In this document: piece after piece, positions 40,507-50,246 of the stretch
Numbering within the stretch: position 1 is the stretch's first letter
How the letters are laid out: every line of letters starts with the position of its first letter
Source of the DNA: Pseudomonas sp. dw_358
Lineage (GTDB): Bacteria; Pseudomonadota; Gammaproteobacteria; Pseudomonadales; Pseudomonadaceae
Assembly (NCBI RefSeq): GCF_018449655.1
Contig: NZ_JAAVUX010000001.1
Span: 698,245 to 762,244 of the forward strand
Direction of reading: 5' to 3'
DNA length: 64,000 nt
Notes under the pieces: generated by a model
Told to the model about the DNA's origin: nothing
The model's input: the letters and a program-made list of their open reading frames with translations, nothing else
Database searches by the model: none
Program-made: the position numbers and the translations under genes

Positions 40507-41144
40507 TACCAGCGCCCGTCCCAGGCGGCAAAGTTCTGCAACAGTTGCAAGCCGTGAGTGTGGCTCTTCTCTGGGTGGAACTGCACGGCAAAGCGCGAGC
40601 CTTCAGCCAGCGCGGCGGCGAAGTCCAGGCCGTAGTGGCCGCGACCGACCACCTGGCTCGGCTTGCCGGACTCGATGTAATAGCTATGCACGAAATAAAA
40701 GCGCGCCAAGTCCGGAATGTTGTGCCAAAGCGGGTGATCCACGGCCTGCTGCACTTCGTTCCAGCCCATGTGCGGCACCTTCAGGTGGGCGCCGTCCTCG
40801 AAGAGGTCTTTGCCGAAGAAGCGCACCTTGCCGGGAAACAGGTCGATGCAGTCGACGCCCGCGCTTTCTTCGCTGTGCTCCATCAAGGCCTGCATGCCGA
40901 CGCAGATACCGAGGAACGGGCGGTTCTGGCTGACTTCGCGCACCAGCGTGTCGAAGCCCAGGCGCTTGATTTCGGCCATGCAGTCGCGGATAGCGCCGAC
41001 GCCGGGGAACACCACACGGTCGGCTTCGCGGATCACGGTGGCGTCACTGGTGATCAGGACCTTGCCCGCGCCCACGTGCTCCAGGGCCTTGGCCACCGAA
41101 TGCAGATTGCCCATGCCATAGTCGATTACCGCGACGGTCTGCAT
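40506..41144 (-). CDS. hisH: Imidazole glycerol phosphate synthase subunit HisH
   Basis: Glutamine amidotransferase subunit supplying ammonia to HisF. 212 aa class I amidotransferase: [12 protein letters not shown] (6-17), nucleophile Cys in [12 protein letters not shown] (near 84), catalytic His/Glu in [14 protein letters not shown] (near 192-195). ATG 41144 overlaps the hisB stop by one base (TAATG). Confidence 0.97.
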   Translation of the reverse strand: MQTVAVIDYGMGNLHSVAKALEHVGAGKVLITSDATVIREADRVVFPGVGAIRDCMAEIKRLGFDTLVREVSQNRPFLGICVGMQALMEHSEESAGVDCIDLFPGKVRFFGKDLFEDGAHLKVPHMGWNEVQQAVDHPLWHNIPDLARFYFVHSYYIESGKPSQVVGRGHYGLDFAAALAEGSRFAVQFHPEKSHTHGLQLLQNFAAWDGRW

Positions 41145-41737
41145 TACAGCACGCCCTTGGTCGACGGCATCTGCCCGACCATGCGCGCATCGCGCTCGAT
41201 GGCCATGCGCAGCGCGCGGCCGAAAGCCTTGAACACGGTTTCGATCTGGTGGTGGGTGTTGTGCCCGCGCAGGTTGTCGATGTGCAGGGTGACATTCGCA
41301 TGGTTGACGAAACCCTGGAAGAACTCCTGGAACAGGTCCACGTCGAAACCGCCCACGGAGGCGCGGGTGTAAGGCACGTGCATCTGCAGGCCAGGACGGC
41401 CAGAGAAGTCGATGACCACGCGGGACAAGGCTTCGTCCAGCGGCACGTAGGCGTGACCGTAGCGGTAGATGCCTTTCTTGTCGCCGATGGCCTGGGCAAA
41501 AGCCTGGCCCAGGGTGATGCCGACGTCTTCCACGGTATGGTGGTCGTCGATGTGCAGGTCGCCCTGGCATTCGATGTCGAGGTCGATCAGCCCGTGACGG
41601 GCGATCTGGTCCAGCATGTGCTCAAGAAAGGGCACGCCGATGGCAAATCGGGCCTTGCCAGTACCATCCAGGTTGATCGAGGCTTTGATCTGGGTTTCCA
41701 GAGTGTTGCGCTCGACGGACGCCTTACGTTCGACCAT
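41144..41737 (-). CDS. hisB: Imidazoleglycerol-phosphate dehydratase
   Basis: Dehydrates imidazole glycerol phosphate to imidazole acetol phosphate; Mn2+ enzyme. 197 aa, monofunctional (no HisN phosphatase domain). Metal motifs [19 protein letters not shown] (about 64-82) and [18 protein letters not shown] (near 165-182), plus [18 protein letters not shown] 41737 with GGAG 6 bases upstream. First gene of hisB-hisH-DUF2164-hisA-hisF. Confidence 0.97.
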   Translation of the reverse strand: MVERKASVERNTLETQIKASINLDGTGKARFAIGVPFLEHMLDQIARHGLIDLDIECQGDLHIDDHHTVEDVGITLGQAFAQAIGDKKGIYRYGHAYVPLDEALSRVVIDFSGRPGLQMHVPYTRASVGGFDVDLFQEFFQGFVNHANVTLHIDNLRGHNTHHQIETVFKAFGRALRMAIERDARMVGQMPSTKGVL

Positions 41738-41827
41738 CACCAGCTCCGCAAATCATTGGGCGAAAAGGCGATCATTATAGGCGTGTGGGCAGGAAACAGG
41801 AACCTCGGAGTCGGGACGGGCTGTGTC

Positions 41828-41864
41828 GGCCTCTTCGCGAGCACGCTTTGCTCGCGAAGAGGCC
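41828..41864. repeat. REP-like perfect hairpin
   Basis: Arms GGCCTCTTCGCGAGCA and TGCTCGCGAAGAGGCC, 16 bp perfect stem with a 5-base loop, between hisB and the transporter gene. The core TCGCGAGCA is a fourth palindrome type in the window. No T-run follows on either side. Confidence 0.85.
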
Positions 41865-41898
41865 GGCAGCGATTTGATGGACTGCCGGCCGACTTTTC

Positions 41899-43548
41899 CT
41901 AATGAAACAGCACCGCCGTCTTCGCCAGTGTCACCGAAATCCCCCAGGCCAGCGGAATGCCCACCGCCAGCCAGGCGGCGATCACCAACGGCTTGCTGCC
42001 AGGCGCCGCGCTCCACTCCAGCGAGGTGGAACCATCGCTGCCCTTGTCATGCCCCAGCGCCTGCTCGGCCTTGAGCTCGGCATCGGTCATGAAGTACTTG
42101 TCGGCCACCGGCCTTACCAGCAGGTTGCAGACAAAACCCAGCGCCAGCAGACCGGCAAGGATGTACAGGGTGATGTCATAGGCCGCCGCGCGGTCCACGC
42201 CGTGGCTCAGCTGATATTCGCGCAGGTAGTTGACCAGCACTGGACCGAGCACGCCGGCCGCTGCCCAGGCTGTCAGCAGACGTCCGTGAATGGCACCGAC
42301 CATCTGCGTGCCGAACAGGTCCGCCAGGTAGGCCGGCACAGTGGCGAAACCACCGCCATACATCGACAGCACCACACAGAACGCCGCCACGAACAGACCG
42401 ATCTGGCCCATGTGACCGAGGTTGGGCACCAGCGCGTAGAGGATCACCCCCAGCACGAAGAACACGAAATAGGTGTTCTTGCGCCCGATGTAGTCAGAAA
42501 ACGACGCCCAGAAGAACCGGCCACCAATGTTGAACAGGCTCAGCAGCCCGGTGAAACCGGCCGCCAGTGCGGCAATGGCCTTGAGTTGCTCCGGCGCCAG
42601 CTGGGTGAACGGCAGATCGGAGCCCAGCAACTTGCCACCAAAGACTTCCTGCAACAGTGGCGACGCCATGCCGAGAATGCCGATACCGGCCGAAACGTTA
42701 AGGCACAGCACCAGCCATACCAGCCGGAACTGAGGGGTTTTCCAGGCCACGCTGACGTGCACGTGACGGCTGGTGATCATCGCGTTGGCGACTTTCTTCA
42801 CCGGCGCAATCCAGCCTGCAGGCTTCCAGCCGGTGGGCGGTACGCGATAGGACAGAGCGCCGCCGACCATGAAGATGAAGTAGATCACCGCCATCACCAC
42901 GAAGCTCTGCCATACACCGACGTCGCCGGGCGCGGCGAAATGGCTCATGAGTCCGGTGGCCAAGGGGGCGCCAACCATTGCGCCGCCGCCGAAGCCCATG
43001 ATTGCCATGCCCGTGGCCATGCCGCGCTTGTCCGGAAACCATTTGATCAGGGTCGACACCGGCGAAATGTAGCCCAGGCCCAAACCGATCCCGCCAATCA
43101 CGCCGCTGCCGATCCACATCAGCCAGATCTGGTGGGTATAGACCCCCATCGCTGACATCAGCAGCCCGCCGCACCAGCACAAGGCCGACACCACACCGGC
43201 CTTGCGCGGCCCGGCGTGTTCCAGCCAGCCGCCCCAGATGGCCGCCGAGCAGCCCAGGAAGATGAAGAACAGGGTGTAGATCCAGCCCAGCATCGAAATC
43301 GGCCAATCACAACTGGATGAGACCATCTGATTGAAGAAACCCATGTCTTTCGGGCACTCGGTACCGATGGCCTTGGACAGCGGCAGCCAAAACACTGAAA
43401 AGCCATAGGCCATGCCGATACACAGGTGGATGGCCAGGGCGGCCGGGGGAACCAGCCAGCGGTTGAAGCCTGGCTTGGCGATGATCCGCTCCTTGGACAG
43501 AAACGCGGGCTCTGCGGCCGTTGCGTTCGCTGCTGAGATACTGCTCAT
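41899..43548 (-). CDS. OFA-family MFS transporter (OxlT-like)
   Basis: 549 aa, about 12 to 13 transmembrane helices (ALAIHLCIGMAYGFSVFWLPL, ISMLGWIYTLFFIFLGCSAAIWGGWL, LMWIGSGVIGGIGLGLGYISP and others). OFA signature region GYISPVSTLIKWFPDKRGMATGMAIMGFGGGAMVGAPLA (about 158-196) with the long hydrophilic loop typical of this group. Probably an organic-acid or formate/oxalate antiporter; substrate unknown. ATG 43548 with GAGGT 8 bases upstream. Stop at 41899. Confidence 0.9.
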   Translation of the reverse strand: MSSISAANATAAEPAFLSKERIIAKPGFNRWLVPPAALAIHLCIGMAYGFSVFWLPLSKAIGTECPKDMGFFNQMVSSSCDWPISMLGWIYTLFFIFLGCSAAIWGGWLEHAGPRKAGVVSALCWCGGLLMSAMGVYTHQIWLMWIGSGVIGGIGLGLGYISPVSTLIKWFPDKRGMATGMAIMGFGGGAMVGAPLATGLMSHFAAPGDVGVWQSFVVMAVIYFIFMVGGALSYRVPPTGWKPAGWIAPVKKVANAMITSRHVHVSVAWKTPQFRLVWLVLCLNVSAGIGILGMASPLLQEVFGGKLLGSDLPFTQLAPEQLKAIAALAAGFTGLLSLFNIGGRFFWASFSDYIGRKNTYFVFFVLGVILYALVPNLGHMGQIGLFVAAFCVVLSMYGGGFATVPAYLADLFGTQMVGAIHGRLLTAWAAAGVLGPVLVNYLREYQLSHGVDRAAAYDITLYILAGLLALGFVCNLLVRPVADKYFMTDAELKAEQALGHDKGSDGSTSLEWSAAPGSKPLVIAAWLAVGIPLAWGISVTLAKTAVLFH

Positions 43549-43913
43549 TGTTATGAACCTCGTTGGTAGTAGTCGCACGGGAGCCTTGGGCGCCTATGGC
43601 GTGGCGCTCTCGGGCCGTTGCTCGCGTTATCGGCAGGCCTGACCAAAACGCGACGAAAAGTCGCATCCAGACACGCAAGCGCCTAAAGATTAACATTTGG
43701 AAAGGAAAAGAAAGCGGTTTGCCAGCATTTGTATGCATTCGAACACAGAGGCGTTACTGCACGTGTGATCGGCCACGCTGAGGGCTCGTGGAAATATCCG
43801 GATACAGGAAGCCCGTTCCTATGCGACGCTGGCCGCGAGCCAGTAGCCCATTCGTCGATGGCACGGCGCTATACTCCTCCGCTAACTCTGATTTCGGACT
43901 AAAGGACTCGCCT
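43549..43913. other. Divergent intergenic region, transporter / asmA
   Basis: 365 bp with no supported gene. Holds the promoters for the divergent OxlT-like transporter and asmA genes, and a small hairpin GCGAC-GAAAA-GTCGC at about 43648-43664. The half nearest the transporter is AT-rich. Confidence 0.6.
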
Positions 43914-46145
43914 ATGAAAGCGTTCGGCAAAATCCTGGGGCTTTGTGTTCTCGGGCTGTTGCTGATCATCGTGGCTTTGGGCTTTGCCCTGACCCACCTG
44001 TTCGATCCCAACGATTACAAGGATGAAATCCGCCAACTGGCGCGGGATAAAGCACGTGTCGAACTGACGCTCAATGGCGACATCGGCTGGAGCCTCTTTC
44101 CCTGGCTGGGACTTGAGTTGCACGACGCGAGCGTGGCGACGTTGAACAATCCGAAGCAACCCTTTGCCGATCTGCAAATGCTCGGGCTGTCGGTACGGGT
44201 GCTGCCGCTGCTGCGCCGCGAAGTGGAAATGAGCGATATCCGCGTCGAAGGCCTCAACCTGACCTTGACCCGGGATGAAAATGGCCACGGCAACTGGCAG
44301 GACATCGGCAAGCCTCTGGCCCCACCCGCGCCGCCCGTGGCCACTCCCGGCGCGCCGCAATCCGCTCCCGCCCCGGCCCCACCCAAAGCCGAAAGCAGCT
44401 CGCGGGTGGTCAAGCTGGATATCGACAGCCTGACCATCAACAATGCCTCGGTGCATTACAGCGACGTCAAGACCGGTCAGGACTTCACCGCCGACAGCAT
44501 CCAGCTGAGTACCGGTGCCGTGCACGAAAACAGTGACATCCCGGTCAAACTGACGGCCTTCCTTGGTACCAACCAGCCCGTGCTGCGCGCCCGTACCGAG
44601 TTGGCCGGCGAGCTGCGCCTGGACCGCAAGACCAAACGCTACCAGTTCGAAGACATGCGCCTGTCCGGCGACGTCTCGGGCGACCCGCTGCAAGGCAAGA
44701 CCGTGACCATTTCCGCCCAGGGACAACTGCTGCTGGACCTGGCCGCCAACGTCGCCGAATGGAGTGGCCTGAAGTTCTCGGCCAACCAGCTGCGCGCCCT
44801 GGGCGAGCTGAATGTGCGCAACCTCGACAGTGACCCGCAGTTGACCGGTGGCCTGTCCATTGCTCAATTCGACCTGCGCACCTTCCTCGAAAGCGCCGGG
44901 CAGACCCTGCCGGCCATGGCCGCCGCCGACAGCCTGCGCAGCGTCGAACTGGTCGGCCGTCTGCAAGGCAGCAAGAACAGCCTGGCGCTGGAAGACCTCA
45001 ACCTCAAGCTCGACGGCGGCACTTACAGAGGCAGCGTCGCTGTGTCGGACTTCAGCAAGAAAGCCCTGCGCGTGCAGTTGCAGGGTGACAAGCTGGACGC
45101 TGACCGCTACCTGCCCCCGCGCAGTGCCAATGCTGCCAGCGCCGAAGCCGCACGCCACAGCGAAGTGCAGCAGACCGAAGCCGGTGCCGTGGCGGGTGCG
45201 GGCACCGGACCGCTGCCAGACAAGCCCAGCCACCTGGCCTGGAGCGACGACCGCCTGCTGCCGATTCAACTGCTGCGCGACCTCGACCTGCAAACCGACC
45301 TGAGCCTGGGGCAATTGACCCTGCAGCAGCTGCCGATCCAGAACGCCGCCCTTCAATTGGAAGCCAGCGGCGGCCTGCTGACCCTCGAACAGCTGTCCGG
45401 CGGCCTGTACAACGGCAGCTTCAAGACCCAGGGCCTGCTGGACGTACGCCCCGAGCAACCACTGCTGGCGATCCAGACCCACCTGGACCGCGTGCCCGTG
45501 GAGCGCTTCCTCAAGACCCGCACGCCCAACCCGCCGGTGACAGGCCTGTTGACCCTCAACAGCGACCTGCAAGGTCGCGGCAACAGCCAGAAAGCCCTGA
45601 TCGACAGCCTCAACGGCACGGCCGACTTCGCCATCGACAACGGCGTGCTGGTCAACGCCAATCTGGAACAACAGTTGTGCCAGGGCATTGCCATGCTCAA
45701 CCGCAAGGACCTCACCAGCCCGCCACGGGGCAAGGACACGCCTTTCCAGCAGCTCAAAGGCAGCCTGGTGTTCAACAACGGCGTTGCCAGTAATCAGGAC
45801 TTCACCGCCAGCATTCCCGGGGTAACCATCAACGGCAACGGCGATATCGACCTGCGGGTCCTGGGCATGGACTACCGCCTCGGGGTGGTGTTGCAGGGCG
45901 ACCAGGGCGACACGCCGGACCCGGCCTGCCAGGTCAACGAGCGCTACATCGGCCTGTCCTTCCCGCTGCGCTGCCGTGGCCCGCTGGAACTGGGCGCCAA
46001 GGCCTGCCGGGTGGACAAGGAAGGCTTGACCCAACTGGCCGCCAAGACCGCCGCCGAGCGGATCGGTGACAAGATTCAGGAAAAAATCGGAGACAAAGTG
46101 AGTCCGGAATTGAAAGACGCCATCAAGGGGCTGTTCAAGCGATGA
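43914..46145 (+). CDS. AsmA family protein
   Basis: 743 aa inner-membrane-anchored periplasmic protein implicated in outer-membrane lipid transport and assembly. N-terminal transmembrane helix (ILGLCVLGLLLIIVALGFALTHLF), then the AsmA N-terminal block DPNDYKDEIRQLARDKARVELTLNGDIGWSLFPWLGLELHDA. A Pro/Ala linker (180-205) precedes a long beta-strand-rich region, ending with the AsmA C-terminal block (NGVLVNANLEQQLCQGIAMLNR). AAGGA lies 7 bases before ATG 43914. Stop overlaps the mutY start. Confidence 0.93.
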   Translation: MKAFGKILGLCVLGLLLIIVALGFALTHLFDPNDYKDEIRQLARDKARVELTLNGDIGWSLFPWLGLELHDASVATLNNPKQPFADLQMLGLSVRVLPLLRREVEMSDIRVEGLNLTLTRDENGHGNWQDIGKPLAPPAPPVATPGAPQSAPAPAPPKAESSSRVVKLDIDSLTINNASVHYSDVKTGQDFTADSIQLSTGAVHENSDIPVKLTAFLGTNQPVLRARTELAGELRLDRKTKRYQFEDMRLSGDVSGDPLQGKTVTISAQGQLLLDLAANVAEWSGLKFSANQLRALGELNVRNLDSDPQLTGGLSIAQFDLRTFLESAGQTLPAMAAADSLRSVELVGRLQGSKNSLALEDLNLKLDGGTYRGSVAVSDFSKKALRVQLQGDKLDADRYLPPRSANAASAEAARHSEVQQTEAGAVAGAGTGPLPDKPSHLAWSDDRLLPIQLLRDLDLQTDLSLGQLTLQQLPIQNAALQLEASGGLLTLEQLSGGLYNGSFKTQGLLDVRPEQPLLAIQTHLDRVPVERFLKTRTPNPPVTGLLTLNSDLQGRGNSQKALIDSLNGTADFAIDNGVLVNANLEQQLCQGIAMLNRKDLTSPPRGKDTPFQQLKGSLVFNNGVASNQDFTASIPGVTINGNGDIDLRVLGMDYRLGVVLQGDQGDTPDPACQVNERYIGLSFPLRCRGPLELGAKACRVDKEGLTQLAAKTAAERIGDKIQEKIGDKVSPELKDAIKGLFKR

Positions 46146-47206
46146 GCCCCGAGCAGTTCTCAAGCTCGGTATTGAGCTGGTTCGACCACAACGGCCGCCA
46201 CGACTTGCCGTGGCAGCGCGATATCAACCCGTACCGGGTCTGGGTCTCGGAAATCATGCTGCAACAGACCCAGGTCAGTACCGTGCTGGGTTATTTCGAC
46301 CGCTTCATGGACGCCCTGCCCACCGTCGAGGCCCTCGCGGCCGCACCGGAAGACGAAGTGCTGCACCTGTGGACCGGGCTGGGCTACTACACCCGCGCCC
46401 GCAACCTGCAGAAGACCGCGCAGATCGTCGTCGAGCGCCATGCCGGCGAGTTTCCCCACAGCGTCGAACAACTGATCGAGCTGCCGGGTATCGGCCTGTC
46501 CACCGCCGGCGCCATTGCCAGCATCAGCATGGGCCTGCGCGCGCCGATCCTCGACGGCAACGTCAAACGCGTGCTGGCCCGGTTCAGCGCCCAGGAAGGC
46601 TATCCCGGCGAACCCAAGGTGGCCAAGATGCTCTGGGCCACCGCCGAACGCTTCACACCGCAGCAGCGGGTGAACCACTACACTCAGGCGATGATGGACC
46701 TGGGCGCGACGCTTTGCACCCGCACCAAGCCAAGCTGCCTGCTCTGCCCGCTGGAAAAGGGCTGCGAAGCGCACCTGCTCGGCCTGGAGACCCGCTACCC
46801 GATTCCCAAACCGCGCAAGGCGGTGCCTCAGAAGCGCACCCTGATGCCGATGCTGGCCAATCAGGACAACGCCATTCTTTTGTACCGTCGGCCCTCCAGC
46901 GGCCTCTGGGGCGGCTTGTGGAGCTTGCCGGAGCTCGATGACCTGGCCGATCTCGAACACTTGGCCATCCAGCACTCCCTGGGCCTGGGCCAGCCGCGCC
47001 AGCTGGCCGGTCTGACCCACACCTTCAGCCACTTCCAGCTGGCCATCGACCCTTGGCTGGTGCGGGTCGAGGAGTCGGCCCAGCACGTGGCCGAGGCCGA
47101 CTGGCTCTGGTATAACCTCGCCACCCCGCCGCGCCTGGGCCTGGCCGCCCCGGTCAAGAAGCTGCTCAAACGCGCGGCCGATGCCTTGAATGCAGGAGAG
47201 CTGTGA
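46142..47206 (+). CDS. mutY: Adenine DNA glycosylase
   Basis: Removes adenine opposite 8-oxoguanine. 354 aa. Catalytic Glu in [11 protein letters not shown] (near 36), helix-hairpin-helix [14 protein letters not shown], catalytic Asp in [14 protein letters not shown] (near 137), and a [4Fe-4S] loop C-x6-C-x2-C-x5-C in [17 protein letters not shown] (191-207). C-terminal NUDIX-like 8-oxoG recognition domain from about 230. ATG 46142 overlaps asmA (ATGA). Confidence 0.97.
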   Translation: MSPEQFSSSVLSWFDHNGRHDLPWQRDINPYRVWVSEIMLQQTQVSTVLGYFDRFMDALPTVEALAAAPEDEVLHLWTGLGYYTRARNLQKTAQIVVERHAGEFPHSVEQLIELPGIGLSTAGAIASISMGLRAPILDGNVKRVLARFSAQEGYPGEPKVAKMLWATAERFTPQQRVNHYTQAMMDLGATLCTRTKPSCLLCPLEKGCEAHLLGLETRYPIPKPRKAVPQKRTLMPMLANQDNAILLYRRPSSGLWGGLWSLPELDDLADLEHLAIQHSLGLGQPRQLAGLTHTFSHFQLAIDPWLVRVEESAQHVAEADWLWYNLATPPRLGLAAPVKKLLKRAADALNAGEL

Positions 47207-47478
47207 TGACCCGCACCGTGATGTGCCGCAAGTACAAAGAAGAATTGCCCGCCTTGGAGCGCCCACCCTACCCCGGCGCCAAAGGCGAAGACATCTACCA
47301 CCACGTCTCGCAGAAAGCCTGGGCCGACTGGCAGAAACACCAGACCCTGCTGATCAACGAGCGCCGCCTGAACATGATGAACGCCGAGGACCGCAAATTT
47401 CTCCAGGCGGAAATGGACAAGTACCTCAGCGGCGAGGATTACGCCAAGGCCGAAGGCTACGTGCCGCCGTCCGAATAA
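47206..47478 (+). CDS. yggX: Probable Fe(2+)-trafficking protein
   Basis: 90 aa protein protecting Fe-S clusters from oxidation. Begins [24 protein letters not shown] with the conserved Cys near residue 7, then [23 protein letters not shown] 47206 overlaps the mutY stop (TGATG). The mutY-yggX pairing is standard in gamma-proteobacteria. Confidence 0.96.
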   Translation: MTRTVMCRKYKEELPALERPPYPGAKGEDIYHHVSQKAWADWQKHQTLLINERRLNMMNAEDRKFLQAEMDKYLSGEDYAKAEGYVPPSE

Positions 47479-47531
47479 CCGGGTCAAAACGTAAGCGACG
47501 GTATTAATTATAATTTTTTTTGATCTCGCGC

Positions 47532-47560
47532 TTGACGACCCCTTAAAAAACCAGTTTAAT
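47532..47560 (+). promoter_or_regulatory. Sigma-70 promoter of tRNA-Phe
   Basis: TTGACG and TTTAAT separated by 17 bases, ending 10 bases before the tRNA 5' end. Confidence 0.75.
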
Positions 47561-47570
47561 GCGCCCCGTT

Positions 47571-47646
47571 GCCCAGATAGCTCAGTCGGTAGAGCAGGGG
47601 ATTGAAAATCCCCGTGTCGGCGGTTCGATTCCGTCTCTGGGCACCA
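47571..47646 (+). tRNA. tRNA-Phe (anticodon GAA)
   Basis: 76 bases with encoded CCA. Acceptor GCCCAGA pairs with TCTGGGC; D-arm GCTCAGTCGGTAGAGC; anticodon stem GGGGA-TTGAAAA-TCCCC with GAA at positions 34-36; T-arm GGCGGTTCGATTCCGTC. Follows yggX and has its own promoter. Confidence 0.97.
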
Positions 47647-47654
47647 AAACAGCT

Positions 47655-47689
47655 AAACCCCTGATTCCGCGAGGATTCAGGGGTTTTTT
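47655..47689 (+). terminator. Rho-independent terminator after tRNA-Phe
   Basis: AAACCCCTGATTC and GGATTCAGGGGTTTTTT form a stem with T-run starting 9 bases after the tRNA. Confidence 0.9.
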
Positions 47690-47820
47690 GTTTGTGCCGT
47701 TAAAACACGGCTCAGGTAACACCCTTGGCACCGTCAAGTACCTCACCGGCAAGACGCCATGAAAGCACTGGGTTATTGTTCCGCCCAGCTTGCACATTCA
47801 ATGAACTGCCGGAAGCTGCG

Positions 47821-48624
47821 ATGACCCACCACACCTATACCCTGCCCATTGCCCTGACACCAGAGCTCGATCTGAGCATCGATGCGGCCACAGCCATGGG
47901 CGCCTCGTTGGCCGAGCCCTATCAGCAGGCCACGCCCTTTCCCCACGTCGTCATCGACAACTTCCTGCCGGACGAGCTGATCGCGCGCCTGTGCGCCGAC
48001 TTTCCAGTGGACCCCACTGCGGATGAAACCCTTTACGAACGTGGCTACAAGGGCCAGCTCAAGCGCCAGATCAACCCCAACCATTGCAGCCCCTGGTTGC
48101 GCAGCGTGTTCGCCGTCTTCAACAGCGCCCCCATGCTCAACCTGATGGAAAGGCTGACGGGTATCGAAGGGCTGATCCCGGACCCCTATTTTGTCGGCGG
48201 CGGCCTGCATGAAACCCGCGCGGGAGGCTTTCTCGGGGTGCATTCGGATTTTCGTCTGAACAAGAAGCTCAAGGTGCAGCGGCGCATCAACGCCATCATC
48301 TATCTGAACCCGGACTGGGAAGAAAGCTATGGCGGCCACCTGGAGCTCTGGGACAAGCCCATGACCCGCTGCCTGGAGAGGGTGCTTCCGGTTTACAACC
48401 GCTGCGTGATCTTCAACACCGACGAAGACAGCAACCACGGCCATCCAGAGCCGCTGACCTGCCCACCAGACCGCTCCCGCCGCTCCATCGCGCTGTACTA
48501 CTACACCGCCAGCCCCGCCGAGGTCGACCCCAACCAGCGCCACAAGACCCACTACAAGCCACGGCCCAAAGACCTGCTGAGCTTCAAGTACCACCTGAGC
48601 AAACTGTTGCGGAAAAAGCGCTGA
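47821..48624 (+). CDS. 2-oxoglutarate/Fe(II)-dependent oxygenase
   Basis: 267 aa, prolyl-4-hydroxylase-type fold. PFPHVVIDNFLPDELIARL (about 39-57) opens the domain. Iron ligands are His and Asp in GGFLGVHSDFRLN (HxD) and a distal His in NHGHPEPL; Arg in SRRSIALYYYT probably binds 2-oxoglutarate. C-terminal basic tail. Start ATG 47821 with GGAAG about 6 bases upstream. The target is unknown; the next gene is a glycosyltransferase, so a glycan or surface-protein substrate is possible. Confidence 0.88.
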   Translation: MTHHTYTLPIALTPELDLSIDAATAMGASLAEPYQQATPFPHVVIDNFLPDELIARLCADFPVDPTADETLYERGYKGQLKRQINPNHCSPWLRSVFAVFNSAPMLNLMERLTGIEGLIPDPYFVGGGLHETRAGGFLGVHSDFRLNKKLKVQRRINAIIYLNPDWEESYGGHLELWDKPMTRCLERVLPVYNRCVIFNTDEDSNHGHPEPLTCPPDRSRRSIALYYYTASPAEVDPNQRHKTHYKPRPKDLLSFKYHLSKLLRKKR

Positions 48625-48843
48625 CGCCGCGCTCTTTACTTAATACTGACAATTCTTTTACAGCCGGCCTATATAAGCCACACTTTCTTACAATTTTTTG
48701 CACTCCCTTCACCTATTTACGACAATCGCGTCTTTATTCTGAAATGACTTGATGGGTAATCTCTCGCCAACCTCTCTCTTCCCACTCAACCGTGGTGAGT
48801 GGTGTCACGCCGAGATAAATCCAACGCCTCACTTTCAGTCGAG

Positions 48844-49665
48844 ATGCCGATCATGCTGCGTTCTCCCTCAGACGAGCTCAACTTCAGTATTGTACTGGTT
48901 AATTACAAATCGCTTGAACTTACACAGACGTGCCTGACACTTTTGCATGAAAAGTTACAGGGCGCTTACGTACCCGTCTATGTAGTGGACAATGATTCCA
49001 ACGACGCCAGCACCGAGTACCTGCGCACCCTGAGCTGGATCACCCTGATCGAGCGCGCCGCCGAGGCAGGCGAAACCGGGACCGTGGCCCACGGCCGCGC
49101 GCTGGACCTGGCCTTGAAACATATCGAAACAGAATATGTATTTCTTTTGCATACTGACACTTTCATACATGACTTCCATGTATTCGAGCTGATGCTGGCT
49201 TTCTGCAATGGTTCTTCCAAAGTCGCTGCCGTCGGCTGCCTTGAACAACTGGACCGCGGCCTGCCGCGAACGCTCTGGCGCCTGTCTTCGCGCTTTGCCA
49301 AACACTATTATCGGCGCACTGCTCGCGCGCTGGGCGTCATGGCAAGACCGCCAAAGCCTTATAAAGAAACCCACTTGAAAAGTTTCTGCGCCGTCTGGAA
49401 TGTAAGGATCATGAAACAACACGGCCTGCACTTCCAGATGGACGAACGGTGTCCCGGTTATGCGCTGCAAGACCGAATGATCGAACTGGGCTATTGCGTC
49501 AAATTCCTTTCGCCACGCACCGTGTTCCGCTATCTCGATCACGTCCAGAGCGGCACCGTCTCCGCCCAGGGCGGCTATGGCACCCAGCATCGCCGTGCAG
49601 ACATCTACAGGCAGCAAATGGAAACCTACAAATCCACCCGCCCGATCGCCACACCTCGGCCCTGA
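48844..49665 (+). CDS. Family 2 glycosyltransferase
   Basis: 273 aa. GT-A start FSIVLVNYKSLELTQTCLTLL, nucleotide-binding VYVVDNDSNDAS, and a DxD-like motif in VFLLHTDTFIHDF (HTD). Acceptor-side blocks are LKSFCAVWNVRIM and the C-terminal VFRYLDHVQSGT. ATG 48844 is one choice; ATG 48853 has GAG at better spacing and a GTG at 48799 is also in frame. The gap before it (48625-48843) is AT-rich and may be a promoter. Acceptor unknown. Confidence 0.82.
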   Translation: MPIMLRSPSDELNFSIVLVNYKSLELTQTCLTLLHEKLQGAYVPVYVVDNDSNDASTEYLRTLSWITLIERAAEAGETGTVAHGRALDLALKHIETEYVFLLHTDTFIHDFHVFELMLAFCNGSSKVAAVGCLEQLDRGLPRTLWRLSSRFAKHYYRRTARALGVMARPPKPYKETHLKSFCAVWNVRIMKQHGLHFQMDERCPGYALQDRMIELGYCVKFLSPRTVFRYLDHVQSGTVSAQGGYGTQHRRADIYRQQMETYKSTRPIATPRP

Positions 49666-49740
49666 GGCGCATTGACAGCAGAGCGCTTCACGCCTTGAAT
49701 CACTGCGGTTACCTATCCGCCTATCGTCGAGGAACGCTCT

Positions 49741-50061
49741 GTGTATTACGAAATCCGCACCTATACCTTCAAGCCCTCCCGCGCCCCGCAATGGCTCGCC
49801 CTCTACAAGGCCGAAGCCCTGCCTATCCAACTGGAGCTGCTGGGTACGCTGGTGGGCTTCTTCACCACCGAGATAGGCGACATCAACCAAGTGGTACACA
49901 TCTGGGGCTACGAGAGCCTGGACGACCGTGTAGCGCGCCGTGACCGCATGGCCGCCGACCCGCGATGGCAAGCCTGGGGCAAAAAAGTCCGCGAGCTGGA
50001 CCTGACGGTGAAAATGGACACGCGCATCATGCGCCCGACGGATTTCTCGCCGCTGAGATAA
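49741..50061 (+). CDS. NIPSNAP family protein
   Basis: 106 aa ferredoxin-like alpha/beta barrel protein, single NIPSNAP domain (YEIRTYTFKPSRAPQWLALY, VVHIWGYESLDDRVARRDRMAADPRW). GTG start at 49741 with GAGGA 7 bases upstream. Biochemical role unknown; related proteins are dimeric small-molecule binders. Confidence 0.9.
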   Translation: MYYEIRTYTFKPSRAPQWLALYKAEALPIQLELLGTLVGFFTTEIGDINQVVHIWGYESLDDRVARRDRMAADPRWQAWGKKVRELDLTVKMDTRIMRPTDFSPLR

Positions 50062-50092
50062 CCTCCATAGCGGACACGCCCCACTCCCGGCA

Positions 50093-50174
50093 GGCCCGAG
50101 CTTCCTCGGAAAGGACGCCCCGCGACCTGACCGCCCTGCAGTGCCGGCCGGCCCCCGAGCAAGCTCGGCCCTAC
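50093..50174. repeat. Degenerate REPIN, GAGCTTGCTCGGGAA family
   Basis: GGCCCGAGCTTCCTCGGAAA (left) and CCCCGAGCAAGCTCGGCCCT (right) are diverged inverted arms about 45 bases apart, between the NIPSNAP gene and the permease terminator. Confidence 0.75.
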
Positions 50175-50196
50175 AGGCCAGGAAGCCCGCACCCAC

Positions 50197-50232
50197 AAAA
50201 AAGGCCGCTGTCATTCCTGACGGCGGCCTTTT
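50197..50232. terminator. Bidirectional terminator after the amino-acid permease
   Basis: AAAAAAGGCCGCTGTC and TGACGGCGGCCTTTT form a stem 14 bases past the minus-strand permease stop. Confidence 0.88.
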
Positions 50233-50246
50233 CATTTACACAGGGT

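Noticed and set aside
43899..46163. 754-codon minus-strand frame opposite asmA
   Set aside because: Shadow frame of Gln/Val/Gly-rich composition; asmA on the plus strand has the family N- and C-terminal blocks.
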